NCBI GenBank assembly: GCA_035353815.1
Contig: DAOQAG010000014.1
Span: 1 to 64,000, forward strand
Origin: JAKPUX01 sp035353815
Lineage (GTDB): Bacteria > Zhuqueibacterota > Zhuqueibacteria > Residuimicrobiales > Residuimicrobiaceae
Length of the DNA stretch: 64,000 nt
Reading direction: 5' to 3'
This document shows positions 18,686-26,110 of the stretch, piece by piece. Within the stretch, counting starts at the first letter, position 1, and the number at the start of each line of letters is the position of its first letter. The notes beneath the pieces are model-generated. The model had not been told where the DNA came from, did not search any database, and saw nothing but the letters and a program-made list of their open reading frames with translations. The position numbers were made by a program, and so were the translations under genes.

Positions 18686-19270
18686 TTATTTGCTGACGAC
18701 GACCTGGGCATGCCGCAAGACTTTGCCCTTGAAAAAGTAGCCCTTCTTGTGTTCCTCGACGATCCGGTTCGGCTCCGATTCCGGAACCTCGACATGCAGC
18801 AGGGCATCATGGAGCTGGGGATCGAATTCTGCCCCGATGGTCTGCATCGGCTCCAGTCCCCCCTCCTGAAAGGTCTTGAGCAAATTCTTTTGCAGCAGCG
18901 CAATCCCTTCTGCAAACGCACCCGCTTCGGTCCCGTTCAAGCCGGCCGCGAGGATGCGGTCCAGATCATCAAGGATGGGCAAAAGCTTGCCCATGAGATC
19001 GAAATTGGCATGAGTGATATAATTCTGCATCTCCCGATCGCTGCGCTTGCGATAGTTGTCAAACTCCGCCGCCAGCCGCAGAAAGCGGTCGTTCAAAGAT
19101 TTGTTTTCCGCGGTCAAGGCGGCAATGATGGCGGCACTGGCATCGATGGCCGTACCGGCATCGGCGGGTGCGGCGGTCGCAGCCACCTCCTCGCCCTGTT
19201 CAACGGTTACAGACGCGCCCTGCGTTTCGACAGACTGCTCGTCCAGTACTTCTTCACTATCCTGTTTCAT
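18686..19270 (-). CDS. grpE: Nucleotide exchange factor GrpE
   Basis: A 194-residue protein with an acidic disordered N-terminus (~1-50), a long coiled-coil helix (~50-110, with LAAEFDNYRKRSDREM) and the C-terminal beta wing (FDPQLHDALLHVE, GYFFKGKVLRHAQVVV). It releases ADP from DnaK and acts as a thermosensor. Stop and start are tightly spaced with hrcA (13 bp) and dnaJ (23 bp), so the three form an operon. Confidence 0.95.
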   Translation of the reverse strand: MKQDSEEVLDEQSVETQGASVTVEQGEEVAATAAPADAGTAIDASAAIIAALTAENKSLNDRFLRLAAEFDNYRKRSDREMQNYITHANFDLMGKLLPILDDLDRILAAGLNGTEAGAFAEGIALLQKNLLKTFQEGGLEPMQTIGAEFDPQLHDALLHVEVPESEPNRIVEEHKKGYFFKGKVLRHAQVVVSK

Positions 19271-19283
19271 GAACTAAAACCTG

Positions 19284-20327
19284 CTACCTTTCCACTTTTT
19301 GCTTGGTTAGAACATATCCCAGGGTTTCGGCCATAAACTGCACCAGGCCGATAATCTTGGCGTACTGCATGCGCGTCGGCCCGATCACCCCGATCGTGCC
19401 GGTGGCGCCATCGATCGAATAGGTGGTGGTGATGACGCTGCAATGCTTCAGCACCTCCTCCTTGTTCTCATCGCCGATCACGATCGAAACCCCGCTGCTC
19501 TCCGAGCCTTCGAGCACGCGCAGCAGCAGATCGCGCCGGTCGATCAGATCGAGAATGATCCCCACCTTTTCCTGCGAGGCGAATTCGGGCTGCTGGATGA
19601 TTTTCCCGGCACCGGCGAGATGGAACGAGCCCGGCGATTCGTACCCGACCAGCTTTTCGGCGCGGATGCGGATCTTGCGCAAGACGCGCTTGCTGTTCTC
19701 ATCGAGGTCGGAAAACCGCTCCTCGAAGGAGGCCTGAAACTCGGCGATGGTCAGCCCGTGCAGCCGCTCGTTGAGGATCTGCCGGGCCGCCTCAAGCAGA
19801 TGCAGCGGTACCTTTTCATCCATCTCGACAATGATGGTCTTGACCAGCCCCGATTTGATGGTCAGGATGACGAGGATCTTTTCTTCAGAGACGGCGACCA
19901 GATCGATCTTTTCAAGGCGGCCCTGATTGAAGCGCGGGGCGAGCACGACCCCCATCTGGCTGGTGATATTGCTGAGCACATGCGAGGCCTGGTCGATGAT
20001 CAGATCGACATCCTCCGCAAAGCGGCTGAGCTGCTCGACGATCGAGCGCCGCGCCGAGGGACTCAAACGGACTCCGCCGATCATGCCGTCGACATAGGCC
20101 CGGTAGCCTCCGTCGGTGGGCACGCGGCCGGCCGAGGCATGCGGCTGCCGGATCAGCCCTTTGTCCTCCAGATCAACCATGACGTTGCGGATGGTGGCCG
20201 GGCTGAGCTGCAGTTCAGCGATTTTGGACAGAAAACGGGAGCCGACCGGTTCGGCCGTTTCGATAAAGCTCTGCACGATCGAAAGGAAAACCTGACGTTC
20301 GCGTTCTGTCAATTCATCAATGGTCAT
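19284..20327 (-). CDS. hrcA: Heat-inducible transcription repressor HrcA
   Basis: A 347-residue protein with an N-terminal winged helix (LTERERQVFLSIVQSFIETAEPVGSRFLSK, then LSPATIRNVMVDLEDKGLIRQPHASAGRVPT) followed by the GAF-like dimerisation domain. HrcA classically represses chaperone operons by binding the CIRCE palindrome and is kept active by GroEL. Here it is first in the hrcA-grpE-dnaJ operon. No TTAGCACTC-N9-GAGTGCTAA element is visible upstream, so its operator may differ or lie at other promoters. Confidence 0.95.
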   Translation of the reverse strand: MTIDELTERERQVFLSIVQSFIETAEPVGSRFLSKIAELQLSPATIRNVMVDLEDKGLIRQPHASAGRVPTDGGYRAYVDGMIGGVRLSPSARRSIVEQLSRFAEDVDLIIDQASHVLSNITSQMGVVLAPRFNQGRLEKIDLVAVSEEKILVILTIKSGLVKTIIVEMDEKVPLHLLEAARQILNERLHGLTIAEFQASFEERFSDLDENSKRVLRKIRIRAEKLVGYESPGSFHLAGAGKIIQQPEFASQEKVGIILDLIDRRDLLLRVLEGSESSGVSIVIGDENKEEVLKHCSVITTTYSIDGATGTIGVIGPTRMQYAKIIGLVQFMAETLGYVLTKQKVER

Positions 20328-20366
20328 GATACATCGCGCAAAATTCGTAGCGATAAATTGCGATTT

Positions 20367-20397
20367 ATAAATTACTAATTATTAAACGCCCAATCAA
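20367..20397 (-). promoter_or_regulatory. Candidate promoter of the hrcA operon
   Basis: Minus-strand TTGATT (-35, at 20392-20397) and TAATTT (-10, at 20369-20374) are separated by 17 bp in an AT-rich stretch about 40 bp upstream of the hrcA start. The -10 region read as TAATTTAT also partly fits the TAnnTTTG -7 element of Bacteroidetes-type promoters. No CIRCE palindrome overlaps it. Confidence 0.45.
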
Positions 20398-20415
20398 GGA
20401 AAATTTATCCCGGCC

Positions 20416-20542
20416 GCTGTGGGCCTGGCCGATGCGCCGCTGGGCTGGTGACGGACCGCCGACCGCTGGTCTGGCACTGGACCGCAGGCCGGTGCGGGCC
20501 CGGCCGCCGGCTGCTGGGCTGGTGACGGACCGCCGCCCGCTG
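20416..20542. repeat. Degenerate GC-rich intergenic repeats between ftsX and hrcA
   Basis: A 30-bp unit starting GCTGGGCTGGTGACGGACCG occurs at 20439-20468 and again at 20513-20542 with one mismatch (74-bp offset). Two weaker copies (GCTGTGGGCCTGGCC near 20416 and GCTGGTCTGGCACTGGACCG at 20465) fill the array. The 260-bp intergenic region 20328-20587 otherwise contains only the hrcA promoter. A short open frame across the repeats (20394-20591) is low complexity and looks non-coding. Confidence 0.6.
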
Positions 20543-20587
20543 CTCGAACTGGTACCCCGCCCCTAGTCGGCCGGGCCGGGCACACGA

Positions 20588-21436
20588 TCATAAATAGCGC
20601 TTGATGGCCAGCATGCTGCCCAAAAAGCCGAGAACCGCGCCGATCGCCACAATAAATATCAATCCGGCCGGCGGCACGGCCAGCAGCCCTGAGACAAGTC
20701 CGGTCAGCACGCGATTGACCGCATAGAGCAGCAGCGCCGCCAGCACCGCGCCGATCATCCCCTGCGACATCCCTTCCAGCAGCAGGGGGGTGCGGATGAA
20801 CGCCGGTGTCGCCCCCACCAGCCGCATCGTGGTGATGATCGGTTTGCGCGCCGCGATGACCAAACGGATGTTGTTGGAGACCACAAAAAGCGAGCCGAGG
20901 GTGACAAAGAGGACCAGAATCCAGCTGACCGTGGCCGCCAGTTGCGCATAGTGCTGCAGCTTGAAGAGGGTCTGGAAGTGATAGACGACCTCGTCCACAC
21001 CGGACAGCTGTTCGATGCGGCCGGCGATCTGGCGGATGCGCCCCTCCTCCTCGGCCGCCACGCCGAGCTGCACGATAAATGAAGAGGGGAGAGGGTTCTC
21101 TTCCAGGACCGCAAAGAGTTCGCGGCCGAACTCCTTCTGAAATTCCTCTGCGGCCATCTGTTTGGAGATGAAGGAGACCTTGCGCACGCCGGGGATCTCG
21201 CCAATATGCTGCCCAAGCTCGGCGATTTCCCGGTCATCGAGCACATTGGCGATGAACACCTGCAGCTGCAGCCGCTCGTTAAGGGTGCGCTTGAAATAAT
21301 CAATATTGGCCGAAACCAGGGCCAGGAAGCCCAGCAGGGTGAGGAAAAAAGCAATCGTCAGGATCGACAGCAGACAGGAGCCCCAAGCGCGTTTAAAACC
21401 ATCCCCGGTCTCTTTGAGCATGTAGCGGATATTCAT
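20588..21436 (-). CDS. ftsX: Cell division protein FtsX
   Basis: A 282-residue membrane protein with four predicted transmembrane helices: one near residues 23-42, a periplasmic loop (~45-165) with QLQVFIANVLDDREI and VRKVSFISKQMAAEEF, then three helices at the C-terminus. FtsX pairs with FtsE at the divisome and signals across the membrane to peptidoglycan hydrolases or their activators. It sits 18 bp downstream of ftsE, the standard order. Confidence 0.93.
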   Translation of the reverse strand: MNIRYMLKETGDGFKRAWGSCLLSILTIAFFLTLLGFLALVSANIDYFKRTLNERLQLQVFIANVLDDREIAELGQHIGEIPGVRKVSFISKQMAAEEFQKEFGRELFAVLEENPLPSSFIVQLGVAAEEEGRIRQIAGRIEQLSGVDEVVYHFQTLFKLQHYAQLAATVSWILVLFVTLGSLFVVSNNIRLVIAARKPIITTMRLVGATPAFIRTPLLLEGMSQGMIGAVLAALLLYAVNRVLTGLVSGLLAVPPAGLIFIVAIGAVLGFLGSMLAIKRYL

Positions 21437-21454
21437 CTATCGGCCCATTTTGCG

Positions 21455-22105
21455 TTAAGCTACCAGCCTGCCGTTATTTATCTGGATAATCCGTCCCTGA
21501 TACCGCCGCACCATCTCATAATTGTGCGTGGCCATCAGGATGGAGGTGCCGCGGGTGTTGATCCGCAGCAGCACTTCCATGATGCCCGCGGCGGTTTCGG
21601 GATCGAGATTTCCGGTCGGTTCATCCGCCAGCAGCAGCACCGGTTCGTTGACGATCGCCCGGGCGATGGCGACGCGCTGCTGCTCGCCGCCGGAGATCTC
21701 GTCCGGCATCTTGCGCGCCTTGTGGCTCAAACCGACATCGGCGAGAGCGCGCAGCACGCGCCGCTTGATCTCCTTCTGCCGGGCGCCGATGACCTCCAGC
21801 GTAAAGGCCACATTTTCGAATACATCCCGGTCGGCAAACAGGCGAAAATCCTGAAAGACAATGCCGATGCGGCGCCGGAGATAGGGGATCTCTCCTTTTT
21901 TGATGAAAAGGGAATTATACTCGCCGACGACGACATGCCCCTCCGCCGGCAGGCGCTCCATATAGATGGTCTTCAGGACCGTGGATTTACCGGCACCGCT
22001 CGGCCCCACCAGAAAGACCAGCTCTCCCGGGGCCACAGAAAGGGTAATGCGCTCGATCCCTTCGCCATTGGCATAGGTGACCCGGACCTCATGCAGTTCT
22101 ACCAT
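21455..22105 (-). CDS. ftsE: Cell division ATP-binding protein FtsE
   Basis: A 216-residue ABC ATPase with Walker A GPSGAGKST (~34-42), Q-loop VFQDFRLF, signature ISGGEQQRVAIARAI, Walker B VLLLADEPTGNLD and the H-loop MATHNYEMV. The short length and FtsE-like features identify it as the partner of the adjacent ftsX. The ATG at 22105 was chosen because AGGAG lies 8 bases upstream; a GTG two codons earlier (22111) overlaps the preceding stop and is too close to that site. Confidence 0.95.
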   Translation of the reverse strand: MVELHEVRVTYANGEGIERITLSVAPGELVFLVGPSGAGKSTVLKTIYMERLPAEGHVVVGEYNSLFIKKGEIPYLRRRIGIVFQDFRLFADRDVFENVAFTLEVIGARQKEIKRRVLRALADVGLSHKARKMPDEISGGEQQRVAIARAIVNEPVLLLADEPTGNLDPETAAGIMEVLLRINTRGTSILMATHNYEMVRRYQGRIIQINNGRLVA

Positions 22106-22107
22106 AC

Positions 22108-22917
22108 TCACTGCTCCTGTGCTGTGCTATTGTCCGGCCGCTTCAGCAGAACAAAATGAACCCGGTCGGCCTTTTCGCTTCCCGGCCGCAGGGAAAAATT
22201 GGCATAGTGGCCGCAGCGGATGAACGGCGACGCGGTGATGAATTGCTCGATTTCGTCCAGGGAGCGGATCTTTTGTGTGTGCACTTCCTTGTATAAACAG
22301 CCTGGCCGGGAGGATAATTCGATCTCGAAATAGTTGTATTGCAGACTGGTCTCCGGCTCGAAACGGCTTTCGCGGCGATAATAGCCCGCCGTAAAATGCT
22401 CTTCGTTGATATAATCCGCAAAGACCTCGGTCGAGTTGCGCAGGGTGCTGACATCGAAGATGAAGAGCCCGCCGGGGCGAAGGACCCGGTAGGCCTGCAG
22501 GAGCGTGGTGTGCCACTGCCCGGGCGCGTGCAGATAATTCATGCTGTCATATGAGGAGACCGCCAGATCGACCGGGCCTTTCAGGGCGATACGCTCCATG
22601 GAGGCGCACCAGAACTGTATCTGCGGCGCCGCAGTGGCGTGCTGTGCCGCCACCCGCAGCATCGGCAGCGAGGCATCGCAGGCCAGAACCTCGCAGCCGC
22701 GCAGGGCAAATTCACGGCACAGCCGTCCGGTCCCGCAGGAAAGATCCAGCACCCGCCGCGGCGCAAGGCCGTGCAGCCGAGCGAGCCGCAGCAGGTGCCG
22801 CGCCCAATGCTCATAGTCGACATGGTTCATCACCAGATCATAAATACCAGCCAGCACCGCATAGGGCGCAGCCTCGATAATTTGCACGGGTTCGGTATAT
22901 TTGCGACGGCTGAACAT
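22108..22917 (-). CDS. Class I SAM-dependent methyltransferase
   Basis: About 269 residues. Motif I VLDLSCGTGRLCREFA, an acidic post-I residue in VLACDASLPMLRVAA, motif II-like PVDLAVSSYDSMNYL and LRPGGLFIFDVSTL define a Rossmann methyltransferase. The C-terminal half is beta-rich and resembles family members with a DUF-type substrate domain. Substrate unknown. The start ATG at 22917 has GAGGGG just upstream. The stop lies immediately next to the ftsE start, so translation is coupled to ftsEX. Confidence 0.85.
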   Translation of the reverse strand: MFSRRKYTEPVQIIEAAPYAVLAGIYDLVMNHVDYEHWARHLLRLARLHGLAPRRVLDLSCGTGRLCREFALRGCEVLACDASLPMLRVAAQHATAAPQIQFWCASMERIALKGPVDLAVSSYDSMNYLHAPGQWHTTLLQAYRVLRPGGLFIFDVSTLRNSTEVFADYINEEHFTAGYYRRESRFEPETSLQYNYFEIELSSRPGCLYKEVHTQKIRSLDEIEQFITASPFIRCGHYANFSLRPGSEKADRVHFVLLKRPDNSTAQEQ

Positions 22918-22996
22918 CACCCCTCTTCAGTCAGGATGCAATCGGATCGGGCGGCCTGCCGCCCGCAGGCCCGGCAGCGGCCGTCCGGTTCGGATC

Positions 22997-24253
22997 TCAG
23001 GTCTTGAGCTCTTTTTTACGCGCCGCCGGGAAGAGGATATTGTTGAGGATCAGGCGGTACCCGGGCGAATTTTTATGCAGAGCCAATTGGGTGGGCGGAT
23101 CATTGACAAAATGCTGAAAATCTTCCGGATCGTGGCCGGCAAGAAAACAGAAGGTGCCCTGGCCGAAATTGCCGCGCAGATACTTGACCTGGTCGGTTCC
23201 CTCCGCTTCGCCCATGATGGTCACGTTCTTCTTGATAAGCCGTTTCTGAAAACCGGTGGTCTGGCCCATATACCCCTTGATGGCGGCGACATGATCCTGG
23301 GTGAGCATGGCCGGCACCGGATCGTATTTGGCGGAGAATTCGAACACGGTGAAATAATCACCTTCGGCACCGCGCGAGACCGGCGCATAGGAGGGGGGAA
23401 CATCGATATCCGAGTATTCATAGATCATCGGATTGGTCTCGATCTTGAAGTTTTCGAACGCGAAGCACTGTGTATAGTCCAGTTTTTGCTGGGCCTGTGG
23501 ATCAGGCGGGTCCCCATCGAAGGGGGTGTCGACGATATCGACCTTGCTGGCGGCCAGGGCGATATCGAAGGAGTCGGTGGCCGAACACATGGCGAAAAGA
23601 AAGCCGCCCGCGGCGACAAAATCGCGAATGGTCAGGGCCACCGCGCGCTTCAGCTCGGACACCTTGGCGAAGCCCATTTTTTTGGCCATGGCTTCGTTCT
23701 TGCGGACTTCCTCCTTGTACCAGTCGGCGGTGCGGTAGCTGGCGTAAAATTTTCCGTACTGGCCGGTGAAATCCTCGTGGTGCAAGTGCAGCCAGTCGTA
23801 TTTTTGCAGTTCGCCGCGCAGCACCTCTTCATCCCACAGCACCGTATAGGGGATTTCGGCATAATCGAGCGCCAGCATCACGGCATCATCCCAGGCCTGC
23901 TTGTTGGGCGGGGCATAGATGGCCACGGCGGGCGCCTTTTCCAGCTGCACAACCTCCATGTTTTCATGGTCGATCTCGGCATAGATGGCGCTCACTTCCG
24001 CGCCCGAAAGCCGCGCCCAGGATACGCCGCGCACCCGGAGTTCACGCTCCGTCGCGGGCGAATCCTCCATCAGGAAGGAACCCCCGCGATAATTCAGCAG
24101 CCATTCCACCTGCACCCCGTGGCTCAAGACCCAATAGGCCAACCCATAGGCCTTGAGATGGTTCTCCTGTTGGAGATCCATATAGATCAGCAGCCGCTCG
24201 CCCCGGACGGGCCAGACCGCCAGGAGCAGAACGATCCATACCAGTTTACGCAT
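22997..24253 (-). CDS. Secreted 'asparagine synthetase B'-like GATase1-fold protein
   Basis: A 418-residue protein with a signal peptide (~1-19, MRKLVWIVLLLAVWPVRG). Residues ~20-330 follow the flavodoxin/class I glutamine amidotransferase-like fold, and GGFLFAMCSATDSFD places a cysteine (C223) at the nucleophile-elbow position. A conserved C-terminal segment (GQGTFCFLAGHDPEDFQHF, then SPGYRLILNNILFPAARKK) matches a family often annotated as asparagine synthetase B in FCB-group genomes, although no synthetase domain is present. The protein is probably periplasmic. It is the last gene of a run with TPR, DUF4175-like and DUF4159 genes, whose members often travel together. The actual role is unknown. 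Confidence 0.7.
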   Translation of the reverse strand: MRKLVWIVLLLAVWPVRGERLLIYMDLQQENHLKAYGLAYWVLSHGVQVEWLLNYRGGSFLMEDSPATERELRVRGVSWARLSGAEVSAIYAEIDHENMEVVQLEKAPAVAIYAPPNKQAWDDAVMLALDYAEIPYTVLWDEEVLRGELQKYDWLHLHHEDFTGQYGKFYASYRTADWYKEEVRKNEAMAKKMGFAKVSELKRAVALTIRDFVAAGGFLFAMCSATDSFDIALAASKVDIVDTPFDGDPPDPQAQQKLDYTQCFAFENFKIETNPMIYEYSDIDVPPSYAPVSRGAEGDYFTVFEFSAKYDPVPAMLTQDHVAAIKGYMGQTTGFQKRLIKKNVTIMGEAEGTDQVKYLRGNFGQGTFCFLAGHDPEDFQHFVNDPPTQLALHKNSPGYRLILNNILFPAARKKELKT

Positions 24254-24274
24254 CACGCCTTTACTCCATTGCCC

Positions 24275-26110
24275 CTACGATGAGGGCTTGCGCCGCTCCA
24301 GGAGACGGATCCGCCCTCTCACTTGTTCAATATAAATACTTTCCGGATATTTTTCCAGAAAAGATTCCAAAAGCTGCCGCGCTTTTTGCGGCTCGGAGCG
24401 TTCCTGACAGATCTCGGCCATGATCACGACCGCGAGATCCGGTTCCAGGCTGGTGCTGTCCTGGAAAATCGTCGTGCAAACAGCGAGGGCGTCCTCGGTG
24501 CGACCCAGGCAGCGCAGGAGATCGACCTGGAGAAAACGCGCACGTTCCTGCAGGCTCTTGTTCACGGCAAGCGGCTCAAGATGGCGCAGCGTATCCAGCG
24601 CCGCCGCGTAGCGGCGCTGCTGCTGCAGCCAGAGGGCCTTGCCAAAGACCGCGCAGCCGAGGGAATCGCGGCGGCTTTCGCGCAGCAGCAAGAGCAGATC
24701 GAGGATATCGTTCTGCACGGTATCCGCGGCCGCCGAGGCCTGCATTCTCGGCGCACGGACCGCTGCTTCAAGCTGCTGCAGGGCGCGAACCGGCCGTCCT
24801 TCATAGACCTCGAGGCGCGCCCGCATCAGATCCGCCTGGCGCTGCGCGCCGGAAAGGGGCGGGGCGTCTCGTTTCAGGCCTTGCAGCCAGCTCCGCGCGG
24901 CCTCGAGATCGCCGCGCGCTACGGCGCACTCGGCGCGCTTTTGCAGCGCCACCAGGCGGGCCGGCTGCGGCAGCGGCCGCTGCAACAGCGCGGCATAGAT
25001 CGAATCGGCGGCCTCCGGGCGGAAAAAACGCTCGAAATAGAGCGCTCCAAGGTGCAGATAGAGGGAGGGAATTTCAGGGCGGTCGGGATAGGCGCGAATG
25101 AAGGCTCGATAGCCGGCGGCCGCCTGATCATACGCGCCCTCTTTCTCGAGCAGCTGGGCCAGGGCAAAGGCGGCCTGAGGCCGATAGGGATTATTCTCGC
25201 TCGTCCGCGCAAGCAGCTTCTCCAGGGCGGCGCGCGCATCCGCCAGGGCACTGTCATTGAGTGCAACCGTGGCCAGGGAGTAGTAATAGCGGCCCACTTC
25301 CGCCGGCTTGCTGCTGGCCAGCTCCTCGAGATAGTCGTAACAGTGCAGCGCCTTCTCGTAGGCCCGCTGCTGCGTGTACAGGGCCGCTAACAGGGCATAC
25401 CCTTGCTCTTTCAGGGTGGCGTCTTCCCGGATCGCGCGCTCGATGGCCGCAACAATCTGCCGGGAGACTTCCGCCTCCTCGGCGGCCGCAAGCAGCTGCG
25501 ACTGGACAAAGCTGGTCTGATTGCGGTTTTTTTCCAGGAAGTGCAGATACTCTGCAGTCATGCGGTCGTAGGCGCCCTGCCCCGCATAGACCCGCACCAG
25601 TTCGAAAACGAACTTGTCCGGCGTCTTGAACGCCTTGCGCCCGCCTTCGTACAGCTCCCGGGCCTCGTCATACAGGGTGTATTTCAGCAGCGCACTGCCG
25701 ACGAGCGCATAAGCCTGTTCGTCGAGGGGATTATCGGCAATGATCTGCCGCCAGCGCTGCCGCGCTTCGGGTTGGTCGTTGCGAAGCCAGGCGATCTCCG
25801 CCAGATCGACTTCGAACAGCAGGGCGCGGAAGCGTTGCTGCAGCCCCAGGATCAGCGCCTCCCAGGCATCGAGCGCCTTGATGCGTTCGAAACAGTGGCG
25901 GGCGCTGGAATAGGCGTTGAGATCCCGCTGGGACGCCAGGCCGAGGGCGGCGCGGGCATAGAGCTCGCCGGCTTCATCGAGCCGGCCCAGAGCTTCGAGC
26001 TGCTGCGCCCGCATCTGCAGGCGGAGGGCCTCCTGGGGAGTCTGCGCGGCGGCCGTGACGGCCGCGACGAGGATCCCGAGCAGCAGCAGGTATTTACCTA
26101 TTGTCTTCAT
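24275..26110 (-). CDS. Secreted TPR-repeat protein
   Basis: About 611 residues with a signal peptide (MKTIGKYLLLLGILVAA, cleavage near AAAQ). The rest is nearly all helical hairpins of TPR type, for example LEALGRLDEAGELYARAAL, LLKYTLYDEARELYEGG, AALYTQQRAYEKALHCYDYL, LLEKEGAYDQAAAGYRAFI and a C-terminal LLESFLEKYPESIYIEQ. Periplasmic TPR proteins of this length usually scaffold envelope complexes. The ATG at 26110 lies inside the end of the upstream DUF4175-like gene, whose stop is at 26094; a TTG at 26128 is less likely. Confidence 0.82.
   Translation of the reverse strand: MKTIGKYLLLLGILVAAVTAAAQTPQEALRLQMRAQQLEALGRLDEAGELYARAALGLASQRDLNAYSSARHCFERIKALDAWEALILGLQQRFRALLFEVDLAEIAWLRNDQPEARQRWRQIIADNPLDEQAYALVGSALLKYTLYDEARELYEGGRKAFKTPDKFVFELVRVYAGQGAYDRMTAEYLHFLEKNRNQTSFVQSQLLAAAEEAEVSRQIVAAIERAIREDATLKEQGYALLAALYTQQRAYEKALHCYDYLEELASSKPAEVGRYYYSLATVALNDSALADARAALEKLLARTSENNPYRPQAAFALAQLLEKEGAYDQAAAGYRAFIRAYPDRPEIPSLYLHLGALYFERFFRPEAADSIYAALLQRPLPQPARLVALQKRAECAVARGDLEAARSWLQGLKRDAPPLSGAQRQADLMRARLEVYEGRPVRALQQLEAAVRAPRMQASAAADTVQNDILDLLLLLRESRRDSLGCAVFGKALWLQQQRRYAAALDTLRHLEPLAVNKSLQERARFLQVDLLRCLGRTEDALAVCTTIFQDSTSLEPDLAVVIMAEICQERSEPQKARQLLESFLEKYPESIYIEQVRGRIRLLERRKPSS

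Noticed and set aside
20328..20400. CIRCE operator upstream of hrcA
   Set aside because: No TTAGCACTC or GAGTGCTAA half-site is present, even allowing two mismatches by eye.
20394..20591. 65-codon open frame between hrcA and ftsX
   Set aside because: Its translation is Pro/Ala/Gly-rich, follows the intergenic repeats, and it has no ribosome-binding site.
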